From positions 1 to 7,740 of the forward strand of contig CAZTMX010000134.1 in the NCBI GenBank assembly GCA_964614855.1: a DNA stretch of 7,740 nucleotides, read 5' to 3'. Below the pieces are notes generated by a model. That model was not told the DNA's origin. It ran no database searches and was given only the letters and a program-made list of their open reading frames with translations. How positions within the stretch are numbered: the first letter of the stretch is position 1; the number at the start of each line of letters is the position of its first letter. The DNA is from CAWJHE01 sp964614855. GTDB lineage: Bacteria; Chloroflexota; Anaerolineae; Anaerolineales; UBA4823. This document shows, piece after piece, positions 1-6,752 of this stretch. The position numbers were made by a program, and so were the translations under genes.

Positions 1-28
1 ATCGCCATCTGCCTGGCGTCTATTGGGC

Positions 29-1201
29 TCATTTCTGCCGGTTGACAGCCTGTGCTGGAATTCTTCTCCTGCCAAAGAAAACCTTTATACCGCCGTTAAC
101 AAAAGTCTGGCTTGTATCCAGCGGCAGTCCCACCTGTCTTAATAACTGTAAATCGCTGGATAGTATCCCCACCTGGCTTCCCCTGCATTTCTGGCGCAGC
201 ACATTCCCAAATTGAGCATACAGGTTGCGCAGGTCTTTGTTTGAGCTCACGCGCAGCCCGTAGGGTGGATTGGTCACGACCCAACCCTCCTCCAGCTCAT
301 CGATCGCCGAGACTGCCCGGCAGCTAAACTGGATCTCCCCGCTAACACCTACACGGGCTGCATTGGCAGCAGCCATCTCGATTGCACCTGCATCTCGATC
401 CGATGCGTGGATGGCTAGTTGAGAAACCCGGATCTGCCCCCGGCTTTCCGCCGCCAGGCTGTCCCAAAGCGGCTTATCAAAGCCAGGCCAATCCATAAAT
501 GCAAAACGCCGCTGCAAACCGGGGGGAATAGCCTTGGCTATCATTGCAGCTTCGATGGCAATCGTGCCTGAGCCGCAAAACGGATCCAAAAGAGGAGAGC
601 TGCCGTCCCATTCACAAGCCATCAGCAAACCCGCCGCCAGCGTTTCACGCAGCGGCGCCTTGGCTGTCGCCAGGCGGTAACCGCGCCGGTGCAGTAATTC
701 ACCCGAGCTGTCCAGGCTGATGGTGCACTGGTCGTGCACCAAGCGCACAACAACCAACTGCGCGGCTGCTGTTCCTTCGTCTTTATCCTTGGAAAAGGCG
801 GGCTGGACGCCCAAACGGTCGCCAATGGCCCCAGCCACCCGCTCTGCGACTGCATCCGAATGGTAAAGGCGGGACTTGTGGCATCTCATCCTGAGCGAGA
901 CAGGCTGACCGGGTTTTAGAAATCGCTCCCACTCCAGGCGGCTGGCTTTTTTACGCAGCTCAGAAAATGCAGCCGCATAAAATACACCCAAGCGCAGTAA
1001 AACCCTGCTGGCTGTGCGCAGGTGGAGATTTGCCTGGTAGATTTGGCGCAAATCTCCACGAAAAGCCACTCCACCCATTTCTTCTAAACCACCAGGGTCA
1101 GCCTCATCTGTGCTCACATCGCCCAGAAAACCTAAGCGGCGGCATTCAAGCGCTGTGAACTTTGCCAGACCAGGAGCACTAACAGCAAATAAAGATTGCA
1201 T
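29..1201 (-). CDS. rlmL: THUMP-domain SAM-dependent RNA methyltransferase, RlmL/YpsC family
   Basis: This 390-residue protein has the layout of single-domain RlmL/YpsC proteins, which correspond to the N-terminal half of E. coli RlmKL. In that family the reaction is N2-methylation of a guanosine in 23S rRNA (m2G2445 in E. coli). The N-terminal third (about residues 1-160, opening SLFAVSAPGLAKFTALE) is the ferredoxin-like plus THUMP RNA-binding region. The family linker HRRGYR lies at 171-176. The Rossmann methyltransferase domain follows, with SAM motif I LLDPFCGSGT at 204-213 and catalytic motif NPPYG at 311-315. The ATG shares one base with the stop of the upstream ygiQ gene (TGATG), so translation is probably coupled; only a weak purine-rich stretch precedes it. 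It is the last complete gene of the leftward cluster. Family and reaction type are secure; the exact target nucleotide in this organism is inferred. Confidence 0.9.
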   Translation of the reverse strand: MQSLFAVSAPGLAKFTALECRRLGFLGDVSTDEADPGGLEEMGGVAFRGDLRQIYQANLHLRTASRVLLRLGVFYAAAFSELRKKASRLEWERFLKPGQPVSLRMRCHKSRLYHSDAVAERVAGAIGDRLGVQPAFSKDKDEGTAAAQLVVVRLVHDQCTISLDSSGELLHRRGYRLATAKAPLRETLAAGLLMACEWDGSSPLLDPFCGSGTIAIEAAMIAKAIPPGLQRRFAFMDWPGFDKPLWDSLAAESRGQIRVSQLAIHASDRDAGAIEMAAANAARVGVSGEIQFSCRAVSAIDELEEGWVVTNPPYGLRVSSNKDLRNLYAQFGNVLRQKCRGSQVGILSSDLQLLRQVGLPLDTSQTFVNGGIKVFFGRRRIPAQAVNRQK

Positions 1202-1857
1202 CAGGATTTTCTCTTTGCCGGACCGTGCCGTTTCTCCAGGACAATGTCTTTCTGCCGTTCTTTGCGTAAAGGGTCTTTTTCCACAAAGACAGCCTGACGT
1301 GTAAAGGGATCCAACTCTGTGTAATACATCAGGCTGGAATAGGTGGACGGCGTGGGTGTAAAGATCTGCACTTGCTCAGGATTGATCTTCAATTGCTGGC
1401 TGGTAAAGCGTTTCAGATTGTGCATATCTCTCTCGCTGCAGCCAGGATGAGCGGCAATCAGGTAATACGTCAGGTATTGTTCTTTCCCAGCTTTGCGCGA
1501 GAGCTGGTTATATTTTTCGCGGAATTTCACCAGCGAGCCTTGTCCGGGTTTACCCATAAGTTCAAGCACACGAGGTTCGCTGTGTTCAGGTGCAATTTTC
1601 ATTTGCCCCGAGACGTGGTGGCTGACCACCTCCTCCAGGTATTCCATCCCACTGGTGTGATCGGCAAGCAGCAGGTCTGTGCGGATGCCTGATGCCACAA
1701 ACACCTTTTTTACACCTGGGATGCGGCGTATCTTGCGCAGCAAATCCAGTTGCGGGCTGTGATCCACCTTCATCAGCGGGCAGATTTCTGGCGTCAAACA
1801 TCTTTTCTTGCGGCAGCTGCCGCGCGCCAGTTTTTTGTCGCATTCATAGCCGTACAT
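1201..1857 (-). CDS. ygiQ: YgiQ family radical SAM protein, C-terminal fragment (5' end in assembly gap)
   Basis: These 218 residues are the C-terminal part of the protein whose N-terminal part lies at 1958-2695. The first codon abuts the N run and corresponds to an internal Met of the family (the TANMY region recalled from E. coli YgiQ), so it is not a real start. Visible features are a cysteine-rich stretch with Cys6, Cys15, Cys20 and Cys26, ending CLTPEICPLM, and then the family blocks KKVFVASGIRTDLL (50-63), GQMKIAPEHSE (84-94), KAGKEQYLTYYLIAAHPG (122-139) and QVQIFTPTPSTYSSLMYYT (162-180). These are the C-terminal half of the radical SAM barrel and the following YgiQ-specific domain. 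The tail is short and basic and lacks the long extension of the E. coli protein. The function of YgiQ proteins is not well established. The stop overlaps the start of rlmL by one base. Confidence 0.9.
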   Translation of the reverse strand: MYGYECDKKLARGSCRKKRCLTPEICPLMKVDHSPQLDLLRKIRRIPGVKKVFVASGIRTDLLLADHTSGMEYLEEVVSHHVSGQMKIAPEHSEPRVLELMGKPGQGSLVKFREKYNQLSRKAGKEQYLTYYLIAAHPGCSERDMHNLKRFTSQQLKINPEQVQIFTPTPSTYSSLMYYTELDPFTRQAVFVEKDPLRKERQKDIVLEKRHGPAKRKS

Positions 1858-1957
1858 NNNNNNNNNNNNNNNNNNNNNNNNNNNNNNNNNNNNNNNNNNN
1901 NNNNNNNNNNNNNNNNNNNNNNNNNNNNNNNNNNNNNNNNNNNNNNNNNNNNNNNNN
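1858..1957. other. Assembly gap of 100 N inside ygiQ
   Basis: Exactly 100 consecutive N occur here, the conventional placeholder for a scaffold gap of unknown size. The flanking fragments belong to the same YgiQ protein. Joining them across 100 bases would break frame, since 100 is not a multiple of three. The expected missing part, judged against E. coli YgiQ from memory, is about 100-110 codons and includes the radical SAM CxxxCxxC motif. Confidence 0.97.
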
Positions 1958-2695
1958 CTCAGCGTGCGCCTGCACCAGCCCTTTGGCAGTCAGCGGATCA
2001 TTGTTCTGGTAGAACACATGAAACATATCAATAAAGGCTTCTTTATCCGCAGCAACAGCCTCAAAGGAGGGGATTTCGATGTGCCCATCAGGCTTTTCTT
2101 TGCTGATATAGCATAAACCACGGATATGCGAAATCCCTTTTCCCTCATCCAATGCCCTGGTTAGCTCGAGAACAGATTTTTCTGCCATACCGTACAACAA
2201 ATAATCCGCTTTGGCATCAAATAAAAGCGAGCGGCGGATGCGGTCTGACCAAAAATCATAATGCGCCACACGCCGCAGGCTGGCTTCGATCCCACCCAGG
2301 ACAACAGGCACGGTGGATTTGAAATTGCGCCGGATGATATTTGTATATACCATGCTGGCACGATCCGGGCGGCGGTCGTTAACCCCACCAGGCGTGTAAT
2401 CGTCACTTTTCCGCTTCTTTTTCAGCGCAGTGTAGTTGGCAACCATGGAATCCACACACCCTGCTGTCACCCCCCAAAACAGGCGCGGTTCACCCAGGCG
2501 GCAGATATCTTGATCAGAGCTTGGATCGGGTTGAGCGATCACCCCCACCCGGTAACCAGCCTTGAGCAGCAGCTTGCCGATCACAGAAATGCCCACAAAG
2601 GGGCTGTCGATGTAACTGTCGCCGGTTACCAGGATCACATCCAGCCGATCCCAACCCAGGCTTATTAATTCTTCTCTTGTTGTAGGTAAAAACAT
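1958..2695 (-). CDS. ygiQ: YgiQ family radical SAM protein, N-terminal fragment (3' end in assembly gap)
   Basis: These 246 residues form the N-terminal part of a YgiQ-family (UPF0313) radical SAM protein; the rest resumes at 1857. The opening block LGWDRLDVILVTGDSYIDSP (13-32) followed by IGKLLLKAGYRVGVIAQPD is the N-terminal Rossmann-like, B12-domain-type fold typical of the family. Further blocks are FWGVTAGCVDSMVANYTA, a DDYTPGG motif, RPDRASMVYTNIIRR, PVVLGGIEASLRRVAHYDFWSD and LLYGMAEKSVLEL. The fragment stops at the gap before the iron-sulfur cysteines. Combined with the C-terminal fragment and the missing stretch, the protein would be roughly 570 residues, a normal bacterial size. No Shine-Dalgarno sequence precedes the ATG. 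A TACAAT hexamer ends six bases upstream, which could mean a leaderless transcript. The gene lies 39 bases after hutH, with a hairpin between them. Confidence 0.92.
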
Positions 2696-2701
2696 TTTTC
2701 A

Positions 2702-2707
2702 ATTGTA
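2702..2707 (-). promoter_or_regulatory. Possible -10 element for a leaderless ygiQ transcript
   Basis: On the minus strand the hexamer TACAAT (one mismatch to TATAAT) ends six bases before the ygiQ ATG. Transcription from it would begin at or next to the A of the start codon. This matches the TANNNT-next-to-ATG arrangement known for leaderless bacterial genes, and there is no Shine-Dalgarno sequence. No good -35 box is visible, so this is tentative. Confidence 0.3.
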
Positions 2708-2711
2708 ACAT

Positions 2712-2732
2712 AACGGATATGTTTTATCCGTT
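2712..2732 (-). repeat. Perfect 8-bp inverted repeat (hairpin) between hutH and ygiQ
   Basis: AACGGATA (2712-2719) and TATCCGTT (2725-2732) are exact inverted repeats separated by five bases, filling half of the 39-base hutH-ygiQ intergenic space. No T-run follows on either strand, so it is not a canonical intrinsic terminator. It could be an RNA processing or attenuation hairpin, or an operator over the presumed ygiQ promoter. Part of the downstream arm (CCGT, 2728-2731) can pair alternatively with ACGG at 2737-2740, across the hutH stop codon. Confidence 0.55.
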
Positions 2733-2734
2733 TC

Positions 2735-4288
2735 TTACGGGTTTACGTCGGGGTTTACCAACCCATTTTCAACCAACTCCTTTACGGCTTCGATATATGG
2801 ATAGAACACGGTATCATTTTCGATAAAAGGTACCACCTGGCGTAATTGCTCATACACAGGCTTTGTTCCCTTCCCCATTTGGGTCTTTTCTCCAAGCACC
2901 TGGCGGCGAAAATCAATCCCCTGAGCAGCTGCCATCAATTCCAGGCTTAGGATATGCTCCACGTTACAATTGACCTGGCGGGCGAATAAGGCTGCCGTAG
3001 CACCCATGCTCACATGGTCTTCTACATTGGCAGAAGTTGGGATGGTATCCACACTGGCGGGGTGTGCAAGGACTTTATTCTCGGTCGCCAGGGCCGCAGC
3101 CGTGTATTGCAGCAACATGAAACCCGAATTCAAACCGCCGTGTGGCGTGAGAAATGCCGGCAGCACGCCGTGGTTTGAATCCGCATCCAGCAAACGCATC
3201 AGGCGCCGTTCCGAAATATTGCCCAACTCCGTCATGGCGATACCCAGGTAATCCATACCGATCGCCAGCGGCTCCCCGTGGAAATTCCCACCCGAAATGA
3301 CTTCGATCTCCCCGCTCCCTTCATCAATAAAAATCAGCGGGTTATCGGTCACCGAGTTCAATTCAATCTCGATCATCCAGCGCATGTACGCAATCGCTTC
3401 ACGCACGGCGCCGTGAACCTGGGGGATACAGCGCAAGGTATACGGATCCTGCACATTGGTTGGATCGTAGGGGCGCACAAATTGGCTGCCTTCCAACGCA
3501 GCGCGTAAAAAGGCTGCGCAGTCGCCCTGTCGCGGATGGGGGCGCAGCTGGTGGATGCGCGGATCAAATGCCAGCACAGTCCCATTTAGCGCTTCCAGGC
3601 TCATACAGGCGATCAGGTCTGCACACCGGCTGAGACGTTCGGCGCGAATGGTTTCCAACACCCCAAGGGCACACATCACACTGGTGCCGTTGGTCAGCGC
3701 CAGGCCTTCTTTTGGTGCCAGGACTACCGGGGATAATCCCGCCATCTCAAGCGCCATATCACCTGGGAAGATCTGCCCTTGAAAATTCGCCTCGCCTTCG
3801 CCGATAATCACCAGGCTCATATGCGCCAGGGGAGCCAGGTCGCCGCTGGCGCCTAAGGATCCCTTGGAAGGGATACGCGGGTGCACACCGCGATTTAACA
3901 TCTCCAGCAGCAGCTCTAATGTCTCCAGGCGAATACCGGAAAAACCGCGCGCCAGGGTGTTGGCACGGATCAGCATGATGGCGCGCGTAGTGGGAATGTC
4001 GAAAACCTCTCCTGTTCCCACCGCATGAGAAACCAGGATATTCCGCTGCAGCAGCGCCGCCTGGTCCTTGGGGATCAATTTGTCTTTGAACGCACCAAAA
4101 CCGGTGGTAATTCCGTAAGCAATCTGTCCCTCACTGACCATCTTTTCTACCGCCAGCGCAGCGCGCCCGACTTTATTGCGCGCCTCCTGGGAGAGGACAA
4201 CCACAGGGTTTCCAGGTTTCCCGTTTGCAACCAGGATAACTTGCTCAATGGTCAGGCCTTCACCATTTAATTCAATTACAGACTCCAT
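2735..4288 (-). CDS. hutH: Histidine ammonia-lyase
   Basis: This is a full-length 517-residue lyase that removes ammonia from L-histidine to give trans-urocanate, the first step of histidine degradation, in the cytoplasm. The self-cyclising MIO prosthetic-group triad Ala147-Ser148-Gly149 sits in the signature GSLGASGDLAPLAH. Catalytic residues by position relative to Pseudomonas HutH are Tyr58 (YGITTGFG), His88 (VSHA), Asn200 (LTNGTS), Tyr283 and Arg286 (DPYTLRC), Phe336 (GGNFHGEP) and Glu423 (SANVEDH). Ser87-His88 and Glu423 favour histidine over phenylalanine; a tyrosine lyase is less likely. The start is supported by AAGGAG six bases upstream. It lies 31 bases after mutM. No hutU, hutI, hutG or ftcD is in the window, so the rest of the pathway must lie elsewhere or be absent. 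Confidence 0.95.
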   Translation of the reverse strand: MESVIELNGEGLTIEQVILVANGKPGNPVVVLSQEARNKVGRAALAVEKMVSEGQIAYGITTGFGAFKDKLIPKDQAALLQRNILVSHAVGTGEVFDIPTTRAIMLIRANTLARGFSGIRLETLELLLEMLNRGVHPRIPSKGSLGASGDLAPLAHMSLVIIGEGEANFQGQIFPGDMALEMAGLSPVVLAPKEGLALTNGTSVMCALGVLETIRAERLSRCADLIACMSLEALNGTVLAFDPRIHQLRPHPRQGDCAAFLRAALEGSQFVRPYDPTNVQDPYTLRCIPQVHGAVREAIAYMRWMIEIELNSVTDNPLIFIDEGSGEIEVISGGNFHGEPLAIGMDYLGIAMTELGNISERRLMRLLDADSNHGVLPAFLTPHGGLNSGFMLLQYTAAALATENKVLAHPASVDTIPTSANVEDHVSMGATAALFARQVNCNVEHILSLELMAAAQGIDFRRQVLGEKTQMGKGTKPVYEQLRQVVPFIENDTVFYPYIEAVKELVENGLVNPDVNP

Positions 4289-4294
4289 GCAGCG

Positions 4295-4300
4295 CTCCTT
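4295..4300 (-). promoter_or_regulatory. Ribosome binding site of hutH
   Basis: AAGGAG on the minus strand, six bases before the ATG at 4288, is a strong Shine-Dalgarno match. It fixes the hutH start and suggests that hutH can initiate independently of mutM upstream. Confidence 0.75.
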
Positions 4301-4319
4301 TTATTCAGGATGTCTTCGG

Positions 4320-5153
4320 TTATGTTTTTTCGTCTATTCTTTGACATACAGGACAGAAGTGGGTCCCACGCTGACCGATCACCAATCTCTGGATGGGTGA
4401 ACCGCATACCATACACGGCTCGCCATTACGCTGGTACACGTGGAAATAATTTTGAAAATCACCGCCCCGGTAGACCCAATCGATGCTGGCGCCGTTACGT
4501 TGGATGCCTTCCCGCAGAACGCTGCGCAAGGCAGCCAGCAGGTGCTCAGCCTGTTCGAAAGACAGCCTGTCAGCCGGGCAGAGCGGGTGCAGGCGCGCCA
4601 GGTGAAGGGCTTCATCTGCGTAGATATTCCCTACACCGGCAATAAAACTCTGATCAAGCAGCAGCGGTTTGAGCGTGCGCCTGGATTTACATAATTTCTG
4701 ATGGAAATCACCAGGCGTGAGATCTGGATCCAAAGGTTCTGGCCCTAATCCTTTTAAGATACTCCCTGGATCCAAGGTGAGCCAGACACGACCAAATTTG
4801 CGCGCATCGTTGAACGACAGGCGCCAACCATCCTCAAAATCCAACCATAAACGATGGTGGCGGTGGAGCGGTGCATCTTGCTTTTCCAACCAGAGATCGC
4901 CGCTCATGCGCAAATGGATCAGCAATGTCCAACCGCCGCTCATTGTAAATAGCAGAAACTTGCCGCGCCGTCTTACATCCTGGATAATTCTCCCCTGCAC
5001 CTGGTCGAGAAATACATCCTCCGCAGGCGCGGCTAATGTCCGCTGCCAGAGCACACATCCGCGCTCGATGATACGGCCAGGGAGCGGTGCTATACCCGGC
5101 AAGCCCTGACGTAAATTTCTGCAGATGGTTTCGACTTCAGGCAGCTCAGGCAT
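4320..5153 (-). CDS. mutM: Formamidopyrimidine-DNA glycosylase (Fpg/MutM)
   Basis: This is a base-excision-repair enzyme that removes 8-oxoguanine and formamidopyrimidines and nicks the DNA by beta,delta-elimination. The reading frame is open up to 5168, but the start must be 5153. The mature protein has to begin PELPEVET, with the catalytic N-terminal proline exposed after Met removal (Pro2), followed by Glu3 and Glu6. From that start the protein is 277 residues. Other landmarks are Lys65 (RRGKF), Met83 in HLRMSGDL, Arg118 and Phe120 (NDARKFG, intercalating loop), the helix-two-turn-helix FIAGVGNIYADEAL (170-183), and a zinc finger with Cys247, Cys250, Cys267 and Cys270 plus Arg262 in QRGTHFCP. 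All functional residues are present. The ATG follows the GNAT stop by 11 bases, without a clear Shine-Dalgarno, suggesting coupling. Confidence 0.95.
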   Translation of the reverse strand: MPELPEVETICRNLRQGLPGIAPLPGRIIERGCVLWQRTLAAPAEDVFLDQVQGRIIQDVRRRGKFLLFTMSGGWTLLIHLRMSGDLWLEKQDAPLHRHHRLWLDFEDGWRLSFNDARKFGRVWLTLDPGSILKGLGPEPLDPDLTPGDFHQKLCKSRRTLKPLLLDQSFIAGVGNIYADEALHLARLHPLCPADRLSFEQAEHLLAALRSVLREGIQRNGASIDWVYRGGDFQNYFHVYQRNGEPCMVCGSPIQRLVIGQRGTHFCPVCQRIDEKT

Positions 5154-5164
5154 CTGGCACCAAA

Positions 5165-5707
5165 TCAACGATTTTGTTCAACCCATTCAGAGCGCAGGAT
5201 GCTCATGATTAACACATCGATGTACATCCCATCCTTCACCATTGCCTGGCGTTTGCGCCCCTCGAGTGTATACCCGGCTTTTTCATAGGCACGGATCGCT
5301 CTGGGGTTTGTCTCATAGACATCCAATTGGATGCGGTTAAGGTTCAAATTATCAAACCCTTGTTTGAGCATCAAGCGCATGGCCTCAGTACCGTAGCCCT
5401 GGTTCCATACCGCTTTTTCCCCAATAAATATCCCCACCTCTGCGCAGCGGCAGCGCCAGTCGATATTGATAAAACCGCAATTACCCACCATTTTCCAGGC
5501 ATCTTCATGCAATACTTCAATTGCCAATGGCTGCTCGTCCACCGGTTTTTTCAACACACTCTCAAACCAGTGCTCTTCCTGCGCCTGCGATAAAGGATAA
5601 TGGATCTGTAATCCCTGAATGACTTCAGGATCATTCAGCCAGGCCACATAGCGTGGTAGATCCTGGCGTTCCATCGCACGCAAACGGACGCGTTCTCCGA
5701 TAATCAT
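5165..5707 (-). CDS. GNAT family N-acetyltransferase, RimJ/RimL type
   Basis: A 180-residue single-domain acetyl-CoA-dependent acetyltransferase. The N-terminus IIGERVRLRAMERQDLPRY (2-20) and the following AWLNDPEV are typical of the RimJ/RimL branch. The acetyl-CoA pyrophosphate loop is WNQGYGTEA (101-109), on strand 4/helix 3 after VGIFIGEKAV. The C-terminal block NPRAIRAYEKAGY (134-146) carries the conserved asparagine and tyrosine. This branch acetylates ribosomal protein N-termini, small metabolites, polyamines or antibiotics, and the sequence does not reveal which. Its ATG overlaps the meaB stop (ATGA), with GGAGG at 5714-5718 inside the end of meaB, so the two are translationally coupled. 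Family is certain, substrate unknown. Confidence 0.9.
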   Translation of the reverse strand: MIIGERVRLRAMERQDLPRYVAWLNDPEVIQGLQIHYPLSQAQEEHWFESVLKKPVDEQPLAIEVLHEDAWKMVGNCGFINIDWRCRCAEVGIFIGEKAVWNQGYGTEAMRLMLKQGFDNLNLNRIQLDVYETNPRAIRAYEKAGYTLEGRKRQAMVKDGMYIDVLIMSILRSEWVEQNR

Positions 5708-6741
5708 TTTTTGCCTCCATCCAACAAATCCTTTACTGCCTGGTAAGGAGAAATCTGCCGCTTAACAAGTTGCTGGACTACATGGACGTACGTATCTTCT
5801 GAAATGCTTGAACGCCAGCGAGCTTCTAGTTCCTGGTGGAGCAGGGTATTCAGTTCGGTCTGCAACCTTGCGCTTTCACGGCGTTCAAATTCGCCACTTT
5901 GTTTTAAATAAGCCAGGTGGTTTGCGATTTCAACCCCTAATTCCTGGATCCCATCCCCTTCTGTAGCAACTGTCTTGATGATCGGGGGGATCCAATAGCT
6001 TATTTCTTCTTTTTCAAAGCTCCCATGTGGTTCATTCACCTGTTCTTGAGACCAGGAATGATGCAAGCTGTGGTTTTTAAACACATGCGGCCCAGGATGC
6101 GCCATTTGCAGCGTACTGCGCAAAGCCCGTTCGGTGATATCCGCTCCTGGTCGATCCGCTTTATTCACAACCAGGATATCCGCAATTTCCAGGATACCGG
6201 CTTTTATCGCCTGGATATCATCTCCCAGGCCAGGGGCTTCGATCACCAGGGTGGTGTGCGCCAGCCGTGCAATGTCCACCTCTGCCTGTCCAGCACCCAC
6301 TGTCTCCACCAGGATCACTTCGTATCCAGCGGCATCAAATGCCTGAACGAGGCCCGCAGTAGCAGCAGCCAGGCCGCCCAGGATACCGCGCGAGGCCATG
6401 GAGCGGATAAAAACGCCTGCATCACCCGCCAAATCACGCATACGCACACGGTCTCCGAGTATTGCCCCGCCGGTGAAAGGGCTGGAAGGATCCACCGCAA
6501 TCACAGCTACGGTTTTTCGCTGGTCCTCCGGTAACTGCCGGTAATACAGCGCCAGGCGGTTGACCAGCGAAGATTTCCCGGCTCCTGGTGAACCGGTGAT
6601 ACCAATCAGGTGTGCTCTGCCTGTGTAAGGAAAGAGAAAATTCAAAGCCTCCCTTCCCTCAGGCAGGTTATTTTCAATTCTTGTCAGTAAGCGTGCCAAC
6701 GCCAGGCGCTTACCGGCTAGCACATCCGAGACGATCGTCAT
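5704..6741 (-). CDS. meaB: Methylmalonyl-CoA mutase-associated GTPase MeaB (ArgK family)
   Basis: A G3E-type P-loop GTPase that chaperones adenosylcobalamin-dependent acyl-CoA mutases by gating cofactor loading and protecting against inactivation. Counted from the ATG at 6741 (345 residues), Walker A GSPGAGKS is at 50-57, AVDPSSPFTGGAILGDRVRM at 82-101, the switch motif ETVGAGQ at 146-152, and the base-specificity motif NKAD at 193-196. A helical C-terminal dimerisation arm follows. An upstream TTG at 6756 would add five residues (MTIAL) and overlap the preceding stop. Neither start has a Shine-Dalgarno; I prefer ATG because the conserved sequence starts right after it (TIVSDVLAGKRLALARLL). 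Residues about 215-249 form a His-rich insertion not typical of the family. It directly follows the B12-subunit gene, which supports a mutase partner. Confidence 0.93.
   Translation of the reverse strand: MTIVSDVLAGKRLALARLLTRIENNLPEGREALNFLFPYTGRAHLIGITGSPGAGKSSLVNRLALYYRQLPEDQRKTVAVIAVDPSSPFTGGAILGDRVRMRDLAGDAGVFIRSMASRGILGGLAAATAGLVQAFDAAGYEVILVETVGAGQAEVDIARLAHTTLVIEAPGLGDDIQAIKAGILEIADILVVNKADRPGADITERALRSTLQMAHPGPHVFKNHSLHHSWSQEQVNEPHGSFEKEEISYWIPPIIKTVATEGDGIQELGVEIANHLAYLKQSGEFERRESARLQTELNTLLHQELEARWRSSISEDTYVHVVQQLVKRQISPYQAVKDLLDGGKK
5714..5718 (-). promoter_or_regulatory. Ribosome binding site of the GNAT gene, inside meaB
   Basis: GGAGG on the minus strand ends six bases before the ATG at 5707 and lies within the last codons of meaB. 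It supports the chosen start and indicates reinitiation or coupling after meaB. Confidence 0.75.
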
Positions 6742-6752
6742 GAGCGCAATTG

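Noticed and set aside
1..28. Possible start of a further leftward gene (ATG at 6-8 on the minus strand, 20 bases after the rlmL stop)
   Set aside because: Only eight bases of the putative gene are present and the upstream purines are weak, so it cannot be supported.
2261..2668. Plus-strand open frame of 135 codons opposite ygiQ
   Set aside because: It overlaps a clearly conserved minus-strand protein and shows no recognisable domain or RBS.
2712..2732. Intrinsic terminator after hutH
   Set aside because: The stem is AT-rich and no T-run follows it on either strand.
5154..5168. Five extra N-terminal codons of mutM (MIWCQ)
   Set aside because: Fpg catalysis needs Pro directly after the initiator Met, so the start must be the ATG at 5153.
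6025..6534. Plus-strand open frame of 169 codons opposite meaB
   Set aside because: It lies entirely over the conserved GTPase motifs of meaB and has no recognisable protein features.
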